From: Ophioceras dolichostomum
Lineage: Eukaryota > Ascomycota > Sordariomycetes > Magnaporthales > Ophioceraceae
Length of the DNA: 64,000 nucleotides
Assembly: GCA_003049485.1 (NCBI GenBank)
Contig: PYST01000103.1
Coordinates: 1-64,000 of the forward strand
Reading direction: 5' to 3'
Below are positions 1-10,782 of this stretch, piece after piece. The notes below the pieces were generated by a model. It saw nothing but the letters and a program-made list of their open reading frames with translations, did no database searches and had not been told where the DNA came from. Position numbers and translations under genes: made by a program. Position 1 is the stretch's first letter; each line of letters starts with the position of its first letter.

Positions 1-2400
1 GTGTAGGAGGTGTTATAGCGCTACGGTGTCCTTGATATTATTGAGGTGGGATTTGGAAAACGCCCAGCATCCATGCCGCCATTCCGCCATGCCTGCGAGC
101 ATGAATAATAGGACATGATGTGGAGATAACTGGTGATCTGAAATATGGAATATTGGTCCTTGGCAGCTATGTTAAAACTGTGAATGTTGAGGCATGCCGT
201 TATACCGGCCGTTCGGGAAGCTCTTGCGGGAAAGGCGGTGCTGGTGTCTTCGAATAAGGCCACTGCATCAGCACCACCGGTCCGTGCTGGCCTGTCGGGT
301 CTCACGGCCTCGCACCACCGGGTTTCTCCTCTGCAGTGCAGCGAGGCCCTGCAGCTTTCAGGACCTTTCAAAACCGCATGGTTTCACTCAGGCGGTGGGA
401 CCAATGAGGCCCGGTCTTGAGGTCTAACTTCAGACAAGAGACAGGCAAGAGACAGGCAAGAGTCGCAAGCCACCTGCGGTCCACTGCCTCCCTGCACGAA
501 TCATCAAAGTGGATGAACAACAGGCAGGTTCCCGTCGGTGTGAACGACTTGTAAGTGGTAGGTAGAAGGTACCTAAAACATCAGACCGCTACTCCTACTC
601 CCTCCTCTATATGCGTAGACGAGTCCTAGGATTTCCTGTTTCGCACCGACCAGACGAGCCAGAAGACCGAGACTACCGAGACCTGACAGCAGCACGAACG
701 ATCAGGTGGCACTCCATCAGCTCCGGCGCCCGCAGCCCGCACACGCCGCCTCCCTGGGCTCGGGATGCATACAGAAAAGCGATGGACAAGACGACAATCG
801 GGCAGATGAATGACCAGGCTTGCCAGGCTTGTTTTAGACCTGTGTATGGACTCGACCCAACTTGGGCTTCCTTGGCGGCGGGAACGTCCATCAAGGAACG
901 CACGGTTGGAGGGGAGGGTAGGGTAGGGTCTAGGTGTGGGACATGGATGGGACATGGATGGGACGTGGATGGGATGTGGGATGGGAATAGGATGAGATGG
1001 AGCCTACCTAGGTACCTACCTATGGAGGGGTGATTTTGATGCTGATGAATGTTAGAACGGAACGGTCGTAGGAGGTAATCACCCGTACCTTACATATGGG
1101 AACGCATCCGTCGGTATTTCAAGGAATCCTCTAGGGCTGGATGGACGGTGGTAACACGCATCATGTTGCTTCTTCTTTTTCTCCTTGACTGCAGGTGCAT
1201 TCTCGACCCTCGAACGGAATAGTGCTCACCCCAAATTACGCCTGCCGGATTATTACATACAACAATAAGCTCCCTCTGCACCTGCACCATACTGGACCTG
1301 CACCCCCTGGCTGGCGCCTCTCACTGCACACGATTTGCATAAAAGCTCCACCCAAGGACCGCTTTGTCTTGACAAGCCCTTGTTCTTGCCCCCGGCTGCT
1401 CCAACTTGCTTCTTGCTGTGACTCTTTTTGAGTGCCCGCCTGGACGCACCTGGCAGATTGCCAGACCAGACAGCAAGATAGACTGAGGGCCTGGCACCTG
1501 GATGCTGCATGACCCTGACCCCGAGGCCTGCCTTCATGTACGAATACGTTTTTCCCTTCTCTTATTCCGACTCCTTATTATATTAAAACTACATCAAAAA
1601 TCCAAGTCCCGCGGCCAGCGCGGCGGCCTTCTTAGGCGGCCTGGCGTCCTGTCCGCTTTTCCCTCCCTCCTTTCTTCCCTGCCTGTCCGTGGTCTTCCCT
1701 CGCACTCTTCTTTTCATCACCTCCTTCTTCCCACTTTCCCGCATTCCCATCTTGACGCTCTCCGAATTCACTCCTCTTCCACGACCCCTCAAACTCCAAA
1801 CCCAGACCTCACGTGTGCCAAATCCAGCGCTCCACAGGTACTGACTCGAATTCAAGAGGCCTTGTCTACGCAGCTCATCCTAGCTTTCAGGGCAAGGAAA
1901 AGGAACGAGACACGCCACCAGCTGCGTTTTGCCTTTCCTTTTGAGGCTGTTGTGTGTTTCCAGGATCTCGCTCGCGCACCACGCCAAAGCACCAAAGAAT
2001 TTTTAAGCTCTCGGGTGTGATGGTGGTGTCCTTGCACACACACACGCAACCACACACATCATTCACAAACAAAGCTTCCGAGAGCTTCAAGCAACCTGAG
2101 CTGGCTGCTGAGCAGGCTCCAGGGACATCAACGCGTGCTGTCACATCGATCATCTCGCCAAAGCAAAAAAACCCCGCCCTAGGGAGCGACACGCACACAC
2201 TATTACCACACGCCTTTCAACCTCCCCTCCCGCATTAGCTTCCTCCCAAGACACCTACTTTCTAGTAGTCGTCCGGAGAGCTTATCTTGCCCAGCAGACG
2301 TAAAGAACGGGCTCCCTCGACAACGTGCGAGCCCAGAAACAACGAAACCTCAAAAGCTCAGAAGTGACAGAACAGCTCGCCCGCCGCCACGCCCGCCACA
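1..2400. other. Intergenic region and leader of the epimerase-like gene
   Basis: No reading frame here looks like a gene: open frames are short, overlap on both strands and lack splice logic or recognisable motifs. From about 1560 to 1760 and 2160 to 2400 the plus strand is strongly C/T- and then A/C-rich, as is common in leaders and promoters of filamentous fungi. This probably belongs to the gene starting at 2401. A small GGGACATGGAT minisatellite lies at 938-985, and a TACCTAGGTACCTACC-type motif at about 1005-1022. Confidence 0.6.
938..985 (+). repeat. Short GGGACATGGAT minisatellite
   Basis: About four imperfect copies of an 11-12 base unit, GGGACATGGAT, lie in direct tandem. Later copies drift to GGGACGTGGAT and GGGATGTGGGAT. 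It lies in non-coding DNA and no function is suggested. Confidence 0.7.
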
Positions 2401-4123
2401 ATGGCTGAGAAGCCGTCGGTCCTCATCATTGGGGGCCTGGGATACATCGGCCGGTTCCTGGCGCTGTACCTCCACAAGAACGAGCTCGCGTCCGAGGTGC
2501 GCGTGGTAGATAAGGTGTTACCGCAGTTGGCCTGGCTGCCGGCCGATTTCGAGTCGGCGTGTGCTGGTGACAAGTTCGTGCAAGCCGATGCGAGCAGAGA
2601 GCGTATGTTCTTTCTAGGCCTTCGTCTTTCTTTTCTCCCCTTTTAAATCCTAACCTTCTTTCCCTCCCTCCTCGACTGTTCCATCTCATTTCTTCTCGTG
2701 AACTGGAGTCAGTCGCCTTCTCAACCTCCCTTTTTTCCCCTCTTGCTCCCTTCCCCCTACCCCAACCCCGCCAGGCCGCCAAACCATGTACCATACCATC
2801 ATCCACACAAGAGTTTCCTACCGGTACCTTTGTTGTCCCCCTCCCCTCCCCTTCAGCTGGCGCTTCCCCAACCTGCAGTATCCTTGTCGCTCAAGGATCG
2901 CGCCCATACAAAAGAATGGAAAAACAAGGGAAAAATACGACGCGCAATACCCTCCTACCCCCCCTTGTTGCAGCGCATGGGAGCATCGACTGACGTCACG
3001 GTTTCCGGCCGGCCGGCAAACGAAAACCAAATACCTACACAGAGGCGTTACCACGCATATTCGACCGCACAGACGGCAAACAGTGGGACTACGTGTTCAA
3101 TTGCGGAGGCGAGACGAGGTACTCCCAGGAGGATGAGGTCTACAAGCTGCGGTCGCTGGCGCTGTCGCTAGCCGTGGGCCAGGAGGCGGCCAAGCGCAAG
3201 GTGAAAGCCTTCGTGGAGCTCAGCACGGGCATGGTTTACAAGCCGGACTCGACCCCGAGCAAGGAGGGCGACAAGCTGAAGCCGTGGAGCAAAATCGCTG
3301 TGTTTAAGCAGCAGGCCGAGGAGCAGCTGGCCAAGATTGAGGGGTGAGTGTTATTGCCTATTTTCTTTCCTTGACTGGGTGGTGATGGTGCGATCACGGA
3401 CCACCGGCAGTCATCATCACTTCCCCCGTTCGCCCGATGTCTCCTGACAAAAAGCTCCACTAACACCAAACCGGCGTTTTCTCTTCTCCCTCCAGCTTGA
3501 ATCTCATCGTCGTCCGCCTCGCCCACGTCTACGGCCCTTACGCCTCCCAGTGGGTCTCGACTGCGCTCTGCATGGCCCGCGTGTACAAGGAGAAGGACGA
3601 GGAGATGAAGTGGCTCTGGTCCAAGGACCTGCGCACCAACTCGGTGCACATCGACGACGTGACGCGCGCGCTCTGGAGCATCGTCACCTGGTACGACTCC
3701 GGCAAGGCCAACTGGGACGAGAAGGCCATGGGGAAGACGCCGGTCTTCAACGTCGTGGACAAGGGCCAGGCCTCGCAGGGCACGGTCGCGGACCTGATCG
3801 GCCAGATCTTCGGCATCCAGACGGGGTTTCAAGGCCAGCTGATCTCCACGTTTGCGAGGCTCAACATGGACAGCGTGGTGGGCGACGTCAACGACGACAT
3901 GCTGGGCCCTTGGGCGGACCTGCTCGAGCGCGCGGGCATAAGCCGGCCGGGCCCCCTGACGCCCTTCATGGAGAAGGAGCTGCTGAAGGACAACGACCTG
4001 AGCATGGACGGGTCGAGGCTCGAGAGCGTGGTGGGGTTCAAGTACGAGAAGCCGATGATGACGAGGGAGTTGTTGGAGGAGGTGATAGAGAGCTATAAGA
4101 AGATGAAGTGGTGGCCGGAATGA
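2401..4123 (+). CDS. Atypical NAD-dependent epimerase/dehydratase-family protein
   Basis: Three exons (2401-2602, 3043-3343, 3496-4123) give 376 residues; introns 2603-3042 and 3344-3495 have GTATGT...CAG and GTGAGT...CAG ends. The start sits in CACAATGGC. The N-terminus carries a Rossmann NAD(P) site, GGLGYIGRFL (about residues 11-20), and an acidic residue after beta-2 (VVDK). VFNCGGET and ELSTGMVY match the beta-4 and beta-5 strands of extended short-chain dehydrogenases. The helix that normally holds YxxxK reads IAVFKQQAEEQL: the Lys is kept but Tyr is replaced by Ile. RLAHVYGPYAS and the C-terminal substrate region follow the sugar epimerase pattern. The family assignment is firm and the substrate is unknown. 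The lost Tyr suggests altered or no redox chemistry. Confidence 0.85.
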
Positions 4124-6094
4124 ACCCAAGGTTGAGTTCGATCGACGGGTGAAGACTGGCTGGATGCGCGCGCCAACAGCAAGTTTCCCGTTGTTGCCTA
4201 CGCCTACGCCAACGGGCTCATCCAACCCGGGGAGCGCCGGCCGGCGAAACTACCGGCGTGTCCTCAACCGGCAGCCGAGAGGCGCGACGCCTTCGCCCAC
4301 ATACCACCAACCAGAAACCTCTTTTTTTTCTCGCGATTCAGCGGGGACAGAAAAAAGAGCCAGGCCTTGTGTAAGATGAAGAAGACCCTACCGGCAAGAG
4401 CAGGGATCCCAGCGTTTATTTTATTTTAGTTTTTCTTTTGCCATCTATGGACTTTTAATAGTTGTTGATTTCGAGGATGAGGAGAAGATGGGCTTCACGG
4501 CACCTTGCGTGTCGAGCATGGCCGTGTATCATTAGGATATCCGTCGAGGTAGTTTGGATTTTTTTTTTCTTCAAAAATTTTGGGCTTAATTTTCTTGGAT
4601 TCTTGCCACCTCCATCTTCAGAGCTAAAGCGAAACTTACCTCTCTACCTACTTTATAGCTAGCACCGATTTGGCTCGTCTTTTGCATGTTGGCCGCGGGG
4701 CATAAAAACGTTGGCAGGAAGGTACCTAGCTACAGCCATTTATTGGGATTCAGAAACATACCTTAGGTAGGTTAGTAGTTGCATTGGTAGGTACATTAGA
4801 TAGGCAAGGTTGTTGTTGTTGAAGTTGCTCACTAGTTGGACGTCCCATCATCTGCTCTTCCCAAAACAGAACTCAAGTTCATCTCAACGAACCCTGCGCC
4901 GTCAGGCACCAGCCTCAACCTGGCCTGACATGCACGCACCGTACAACTAACTGGTGATCTGCCTCAGACGGGACGTCTTTTCTCTTACGCACAAGTCGAA
5001 CCGGCTGATGTCACCGAACCCACCGCCTTCCGGGACGAGGCACATCCATGGAGCGGAGGTTCATCGGCCAGCGGCGGCCTCGGGACGGAAAGGCAACTGC
5101 CCGCCCGCCCCGCACTCCCCCAAGCATCCGGGTCCGATCAATGAGGAGGGGAGAGCTTGTCGCGGCTCAGCAGCAGCAAGCACCTACCCTGTTAGGTTAG
5201 GTAGGTGCCTTAGGTTCGGTTGGGATTGCTGGCCAGATCGTCGCACACATGCAGCATGCTACCGAAATAAGTCATCCACGAGTGAGTTTTCTTGGCTGCT
5301 TGGTCAGGTTTTCTAGCTCGTCGTCGCATCATTGATTGTACGTAACGTCGAGCTGCGGGAGGTTTAACAGTAGGTGCATGTCAGTGCTGAGGAGGGAGCG
5401 GGGACTGCGCGCGCCTCGGCCGCGATGATGACAGCGGCGGTGCCTTTTTTGATTCGATCTTTCTCCAGCAGGAGAATGCAGTGGTACGAACGAACGGCGG
5501 TCGATCCCTTGTCCCTTGTCCCTGTTAGGAAAGGGCTTGGAAGCAGAGTGGAAGGTGGAAGCTGTCACTCACCCCGCCATCCACCACAACCCACCCACCC
5601 TGTCCCCCTGAAAGGAGAAACAGCTCAGTTGCCTCGGCCCCCTCTCCAATATTCGTCCCTTGTGAAAGGCGTAGCACCAGTGCTTTCCCAGCCAAAACGC
5701 GGCGCCAAGATATATCTATCTCTGGATTCCGAGGCATGATTGCAGAAGGACAGATGCATTCAAAAGAAGAGACGGGCGCCTTCTTCTTCAACCCGTAGTC
5801 CTTGTCCGTTGAAATACAGGTGTTGGACGAGGTTTCGTTCTCACACTCTTATTCACTTGCTTGTTTGTACCTATCCCCCCCACTCTCAAGTCGTCCGTCG
5901 CCTGAGCTCGTAAGCGGCACATCTCTTGTCCTTCACACCGTATATCTTAGTTCTCAGTATATTCTTTCCTTCTCTACCTGCCTGCCCAACTGAACATCAC
6001 ATCTTTCTCGACCGGCTCGACATCAAGTCCCGTCCGCGAGTCACCAGCCAGTTGAAGAAGAGAGCCATCCTGTCGTCAACCAGAAGCTCTAGCA
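4124..6094. other. Intergenic region with leader of the next gene
   Basis: No gene is seen. The first 500 bases are the likely 3' flank of the epimerase-like gene. TAGGTA-type motifs occur at about 4765-4805 and 5190-5210. The last 300 bases (5790-6094) are C/T-rich and probably form the leader of the gene starting at 6095. Confidence 0.6.
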
Positions 6095-6959
6095 ATGGCG
6101 GCCCCACCATCCAAGACGCTCAAGGACCTGAGCGGCAAGTGGTACATGGTAAGTCCAGGCAGACGACGGCCCGTCATTGCATCTGAACTTTCTTGGTTGT
6201 TTTCACAAGACCTAGGGGAAATCAAGACACAAAATGTCCACTGTAGTTTTCTGAGCCCGGCTTCTGGGGACATCGTCGCCCACGCTCGTCTCTGACATCA
6301 ACCCAGCGTTGGGGGAGTCTGGCTAAAGAGATGAATTACGAGGTCGATATTGACTCTTAGCCTCCGACTCCTTTCTACAGAACAAGACCCTGTCCGACAG
6401 TCCGGAGCCCGGCCTCGCGCTGCAAGGCATCGGCTGGCTGACGCGCAAAGCGATCGGCCTCTCGTCCATCACGCTGCACGTGAAGCAGTACGTCGGCCCG
6501 CCCAAGCCCCCCTCCACGGCGACCGACACCGTCACGCACATCGACATCGACCAGACGGCCACGGGCGGCGTGAAGGGGACGTCCGAGCACCGGTGCGTCG
6601 ACGGCTTCGTGCGCGACCACTCCGACTACCTGTTCGGCGCGGTGAAGTCGCGCTCGGTGTGGATCGCCGCGGACAAGATCGACGACGTCGACGTCGTCGA
6701 CGACGAGAACAAGCACCTGAGCTCGGGCTGGGAGGAGGGGGAGGAGGAGAAGAGCGGGCCGGAGGGGGAGACGCACGTGTGGAGCAGGGCCGAGTCCGTG
6801 GACGGCGGGTGGACGGCCACGCAGGTGTGGGGGTTCCAGCTCATCGGCGGGGAGAGGAGGTACTGCCGCAACGTGCTGATCCAGAAGGGCGAGGAGAAGG
6901 CAGAGTTCCGCCTCGTGTACGACTGGCTCGGCGAGGAGGAAGGGTCGGCGGACTCTTAG
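6095..6959 (+). CDS. Small cytosolic protein, possibly calycin/lipocalin-like
   Basis: Two exons (6095-6148, 6381-6959) separated by a GTAAGT...CTACAG intron give 210 residues. There is no signal peptide or membrane segment. After a short leader comes LSGKWYMNKTLSDS, a G-x-W motif near the N-terminus as in calycin-fold proteins. Alternating polar/hydrophobic strands follow (ITLHVKQYVG, VTHIDIDQTA, WTATQVWGFQLIGGERRYCRNVLIQ). A charged insert rich in Glu and Gly lies at about residues 130-150, and the C-terminus is VYDWLGEEE. Many ascomycetes carry a single-domain protein of this kind with no established function. The beta-barrel assignment is my inference from the G-x-W motif and strand pattern; ligand and role are unknown. 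Confidence 0.75.
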
Positions 6960-7666
6960 AGAGAGCCGGGTGATGGTGGCTTCCTCGAGTCGATGCTGTG
7001 GTCGTCGATGAGGACGACGACGGGGTCGGGTGCGGTTTGAGGGGTGGGGTTGGCTCTGGATGGTTGGCGGGTGAGTTCGGTGAACTTCGCGAATACAGAA
7101 CTTGGTGGTGGTTTGCTTGGCGGGAACTTGAGAGAGAGACTCTTCTTCGTTACCGCTGCCCGTCTAGGTAGGTAAGTTGGTACTTTTATCACTAGGGTAG
7201 GTAGAGCTTTTCGTATTAGAACAAACACCCAAGAATAGCTACACGCTATAGCTTTCGAAACTGCTATTCCTTAGGCCCCTCCTCCAATTTGATTCTGTTT
7301 CCGTCTAGACCCTGAGGTCTATCTAGCCTTTGCCTCTTGAGTTGTGATGTAGTAAGCCAATGGTCAGCCCAACCGTCCCTCTCCGAGATGATAACTGCTC
7401 GAAACCAGAAGTCTGCCCATGTTGAATGACCCTGTGTGTATTCTCCAAAGAAATACCCTCCGAAAAACGCCGGTTGTGATATCATATTAGCAATCGTCGT
7501 GTTGAAACGGGAAGACTGTGCCGGGTTAGGACGTGCTGCTCCCCATCCGGTCCATGCCCTTTCTCAAACATTCCCTCAGATGAAAGCCAACCCAGATCAT
7601 TTATCCCGCGAAGTGCGAGCCGCCGCCGCCACCACCGTCATCGTCCAACCGCGCCGCCTCAGCGCC
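6960..7666. other. Intergenic region between convergent genes
   Basis: This is the 3' flank of the calycin-like gene (plus) and of the CBS gene (minus). A TAGGTAGGTAAG motif and a related copy lie at about 7166-7205. I see no additional gene. Confidence 0.6.
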
Positions 7667-8346
7667 CTACGCCGGGCGGCGCTTGACGAACTCCTCCAGG
7701 TCGGCAGCCGTAGCGACACCCAGCACAAACCGGCGCCGCTCGTCCGTGACGACCGCGAAGTCCTGCTTCTGGCCCCCCGTGGTGGCGCCCTCGAAGAAGG
7801 CCTCGAGCTCCTCGAGGGGCGTGTCGAGCGTGATGATGGTGTATTTGGTTCCTTTCCGCTGGAAGCGCGTCATGGCGGTTCGGATCTCATCGTCCGGGTT
7901 GGCGCGCCCGGCGTCGAGCAGCTGCTGCAGGTGCGGGATCGCGATGTAGCCCAGCAGGGCGCGCGTCGACGAGTCCACGATCGTGAGGTGCGTGTAGTCC
8001 CGCTCGAAGGCGGACTGGAGCGCGAGCCCGATGGGGTCGGAGGGCGTCAGCGAGAGGGCGGCGGGAGGGTCTAGGTCGGAGACTGTAGCCTGAAAAAAAA
8101 ATTAAAGGATGTCAGTCTCAGTCGGCCAGATGCTAGCTTGTAATTGGTCGCTCAACAAGCGAAGGGGTCTGCTTTGAAGATTGGAGGTGGAGGCGAAGCC
8201 TCGATCGCAATGTGCTGATGATCTAGGAGGGGCAGATTTTGAGAAAAGAGGCTTACCCCCCGATACCTGGAAGCCCACTTGGAGATGTAAGGCTGCTCCG
8301 AGGTGGCATTCGCACTGCTGCTTGGTTGAGCCATTACATCCGCCAT
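7667..8346 (-). CDS. CBS-domain protein
   Basis: Two exons on the minus strand (8346-8257, 8089-7667) with a GTAAGC...TTTTTTTCAG intron give 170 residues. The first 30 residues end in SKWASRYRG. After them come strands and helices of a paired cystathionine-beta-synthase fold: TPSDPIGLALQSAFERDY and THLTIVDSSTRALLGYI make the first unit; RKGTKYTIITLDTPLEELEAFF and KQDFAVVTDERRRFVLGVAT make the second. The last segment, ADLEEFVKRRP, closes the second unit. Isolated CBS pairs usually bind adenine nucleotides and regulate partners; the partner is not evident. Single copies of similar length are common in ascomycetes. The function is therefore only a ligand-sensing prediction. Confidence 0.85.
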
Positions 8347-9407
8347 TGCGACGACGGCGCTACAGCTGAAGCCGGCTTAAAGGTTGCGCGTGTTGTTGAC
8401 TCTCGAGAAACTCAAAAAGCGCTCTTTGCTGAGCAGGCAGGGTCATCATCACATGGTGGTGCGGGGCAAAAACAGCACGCCACAAACTGCACCTCCTAGG
8501 TCCGGACAAGTATCACAGGCAAGCTTCACCCCTGTAGCGACCATCGCAGGTCACGCAATCGATAACTTATCGCGTTATCACACCCTCTGGACCAGGTGCG
8601 CAATGGAACGGATGTCACTGTTCATAAAGCATAAATATCTCAGTCGTCGCCGGCCGTGAAGCTGTTCAGATCAGGGCGGCAAGCTCCCTAGATCTTATCA
8701 TATAGAGCTCGGGAAGGCTCGGTCGCAATTGGTCGGTTCGGCAAGGTAGCACCCTGATGTCATAGCGGGCGGCATCCTCGGGTTGACCAGCTCCCTATCT
8801 CCGGATCTGTCAAGCACTGTAGGACGGGTTGGCCTGTCGTTGGCTGGTGGCTCATTGGCCTTGTGCAGATTGGTTCTTGTCGGCTTCTCACAACCTCTCT
8901 TTCTTCTCCCTTCTTCAGCTGTGGTCTGTGATCCGCCATCTGTTGCAAACAGCGAGGGATAATTTCGTCCTTGCTCTAACCTTTCGTCGTATTCCCGTGG
9001 CTCCTATTGGTGAGCCACCCGCACGTCACAACCCGGCCCCCCTTCCTCCCCACACGGTCCGCCGTTCGGTCGGTGAAAGTCGGCACCCCGGCTGAATCCC
9101 TCTAGGGGCGTAGGCGGTAGAGCTGTACCTACGACTTACCTAGAGCCTACAGTTATTAGAGGGATTTCTCACAGTCTCATCCCAATTGATTGTGCTTTTC
9201 CTATCGTTTGCCATTCATTGCCCATCTGTCTCCTTGCCCATCTTCCATCTCAGGTGAACTTCCCCGACCTATTTTCATTTCGACGTGCAAGCCGGAGAAG
9301 ACCATCTACCTGCCTAGCCAGGTATTTCCATTGATGAAAGAGAGCATTTACTTACGTACTATATTAGGCCCTGTGATAGCAATTGCCGTTCGCGGCTTTT
9401 TCACACC
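8347..9407. other. Divergent promoter region (CBS gene / phosphate carrier)
   Basis: About 1.06 kb between two divergently transcribed genes. The right half (about 9180-9400) is C/T-rich and likely contains the leader of the carrier, possibly with a leader intron. No gene, tRNA or strong regulatory motif was recognised. Confidence 0.6.
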
Positions 9408-10782
9408 ATGTCATATCTATTTCCGACGCAGGGAGCTCTCAGGCAGAGCTTCGGGGCCAGCCCGTGCCAGGTGCAGCCGCCCACGCAGACGCGCAAGAAC
9501 ACCCCCTACCAAGCGCGTCCGGAGCTGTACGGCTCTTACTCGGTCATCGAGACCGGGAAGTCTAACAAGATCGAGCTGTACTCCGGGAGCTACTATGCCG
9601 CCTGTACCTTCGGCGGGATGATGGCCTGTGTAAGCTCTGCCTCCCCCGCTCGCTATCCCAAGTCCCTACTACTCTATACCCTACCTTGGTAGCTACCTAG
9701 GTAGTGGCATGTCATCTGCGTAATGCTCATTCATTCCTCCCCCCCTTTTCCCCCCTATCCAGGGCTTGACCCACACCGCCGTCACCCCTCTCGACCTCGT
9801 CAAGTGCCGGCGCCAAGTCGACGCGAAGCTATACAAGAGCAACTTCCAAGGGTGGGGCCTCATCTACCGCGCCGAGGGCCTCCGCGGGATCTTCACGGGG
9901 TGGTCGCCGACCCTGTTCGGCTACTCCGCGCAGGGCGCGTTCAAGTACGGCTGGTACGAAGTCTTCAAGAAGAAGTACGCCGACCTCGTCGGGCCCGAGG
10001 CGGCGCACAAGTACAAGACGGGCCTGTACCTCGCCGCGTCGGCCTCGGCCGAGGTGCTGGCCGACGTCGCGCTCTGCCCGTTCGAGGCCGTGAAGGTGCG
10101 CATGCAGACCACGATCCCGGCGCAGTACAAGGGCACGTTCGACGGCATCTCGCAGATCGTGGCCAAGGAGGGGGTCGCGGGCCTGTACAAGGGCATCAAC
10201 CCGCTCTGGGGCCGGCAGATCCCCTACACGATGATGAAGTTCGCGTCGTTCGAGACTATCGTCGAGATGATCTACGACAGGCTCCCCGGCCAGAAGGACG
10301 ACTACTCGAAGCTGGCCCAGACAGGCGTCTCGTTCACGGGCGGATACCTGGCGGGAATCCTGTGCGCCGTCGTGTCGCACCCGGCCGACGTCATGGTCAG
10401 CAAGCTCAACGCGTACCGGGAGCCCGGCGAGGCCTTCGGCGCCGTTATGTCGAGGATTTATAAGGACATCGGCTTTGGGGGCTTGTGGAATGGCCTGCCT
10501 GTCCGTATTGTCATGATCGGGACGTTGACCGGGCTGCAGTGGATGATCTACGTGAGTCCTACTACTCTCCGCTTGGCCTTCTCTTTGCTCCGACCCACCT
10601 TCTCTTCCTTTCACTCCCCTTCCTTTCTCTTCTCTTCCTTTCTCTTCTCTTGTGCCTGTGCCTGTCTGCTGTTCCTGTCCAGCCGATGACTGATTCGAAC
10701 TTTGTGTGTACTGCAGGATTACTTCAAGATCTTCATGGGCTTCCCGACCACGGGTGGTCCAGCGAAGCCCAAGAAAGAGTAG
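9408..10782 (+). CDS. Mitochondrial phosphate carrier (solute carrier 25 family)
   Basis: Three exons (9408-9629, 9763-10551, 10717-10782) give 358 residues; the introns are GTAAGC...CCAG and GTGAGT...GCAG. The protein has the three mitochondrial-carrier repeats. The signature motifs are PLDLVKCRRQVD, PFEAVKVRMQTT and the weaker PADVMVSKLNAY, each opening a pair of transmembrane helices. SNFQGWGLIYRAEGLRGIFTGW (in two parts) and the aromatic-rich second repeat match the PiC/Mir1 subgroup, which brings inorganic phosphate into the matrix for ATP synthesis. The N-terminus (about 60 residues) is basic and Gln-rich and may be a presequence. The start ATG is in CACCATGTC; an upstream start is not excluded. 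Whether it is the MIR1 or PIC2 paralogue cannot be settled by eye. Confidence 0.93.

Noticed and set aside
3236..4225. Long minus-strand frame of 329 codons opposite the epimerase-like gene.
   Set aside because: It is the antisense shadow of a GC-rich exon; composition is His/Arg/Leu/Val-rich and no family motif is present.
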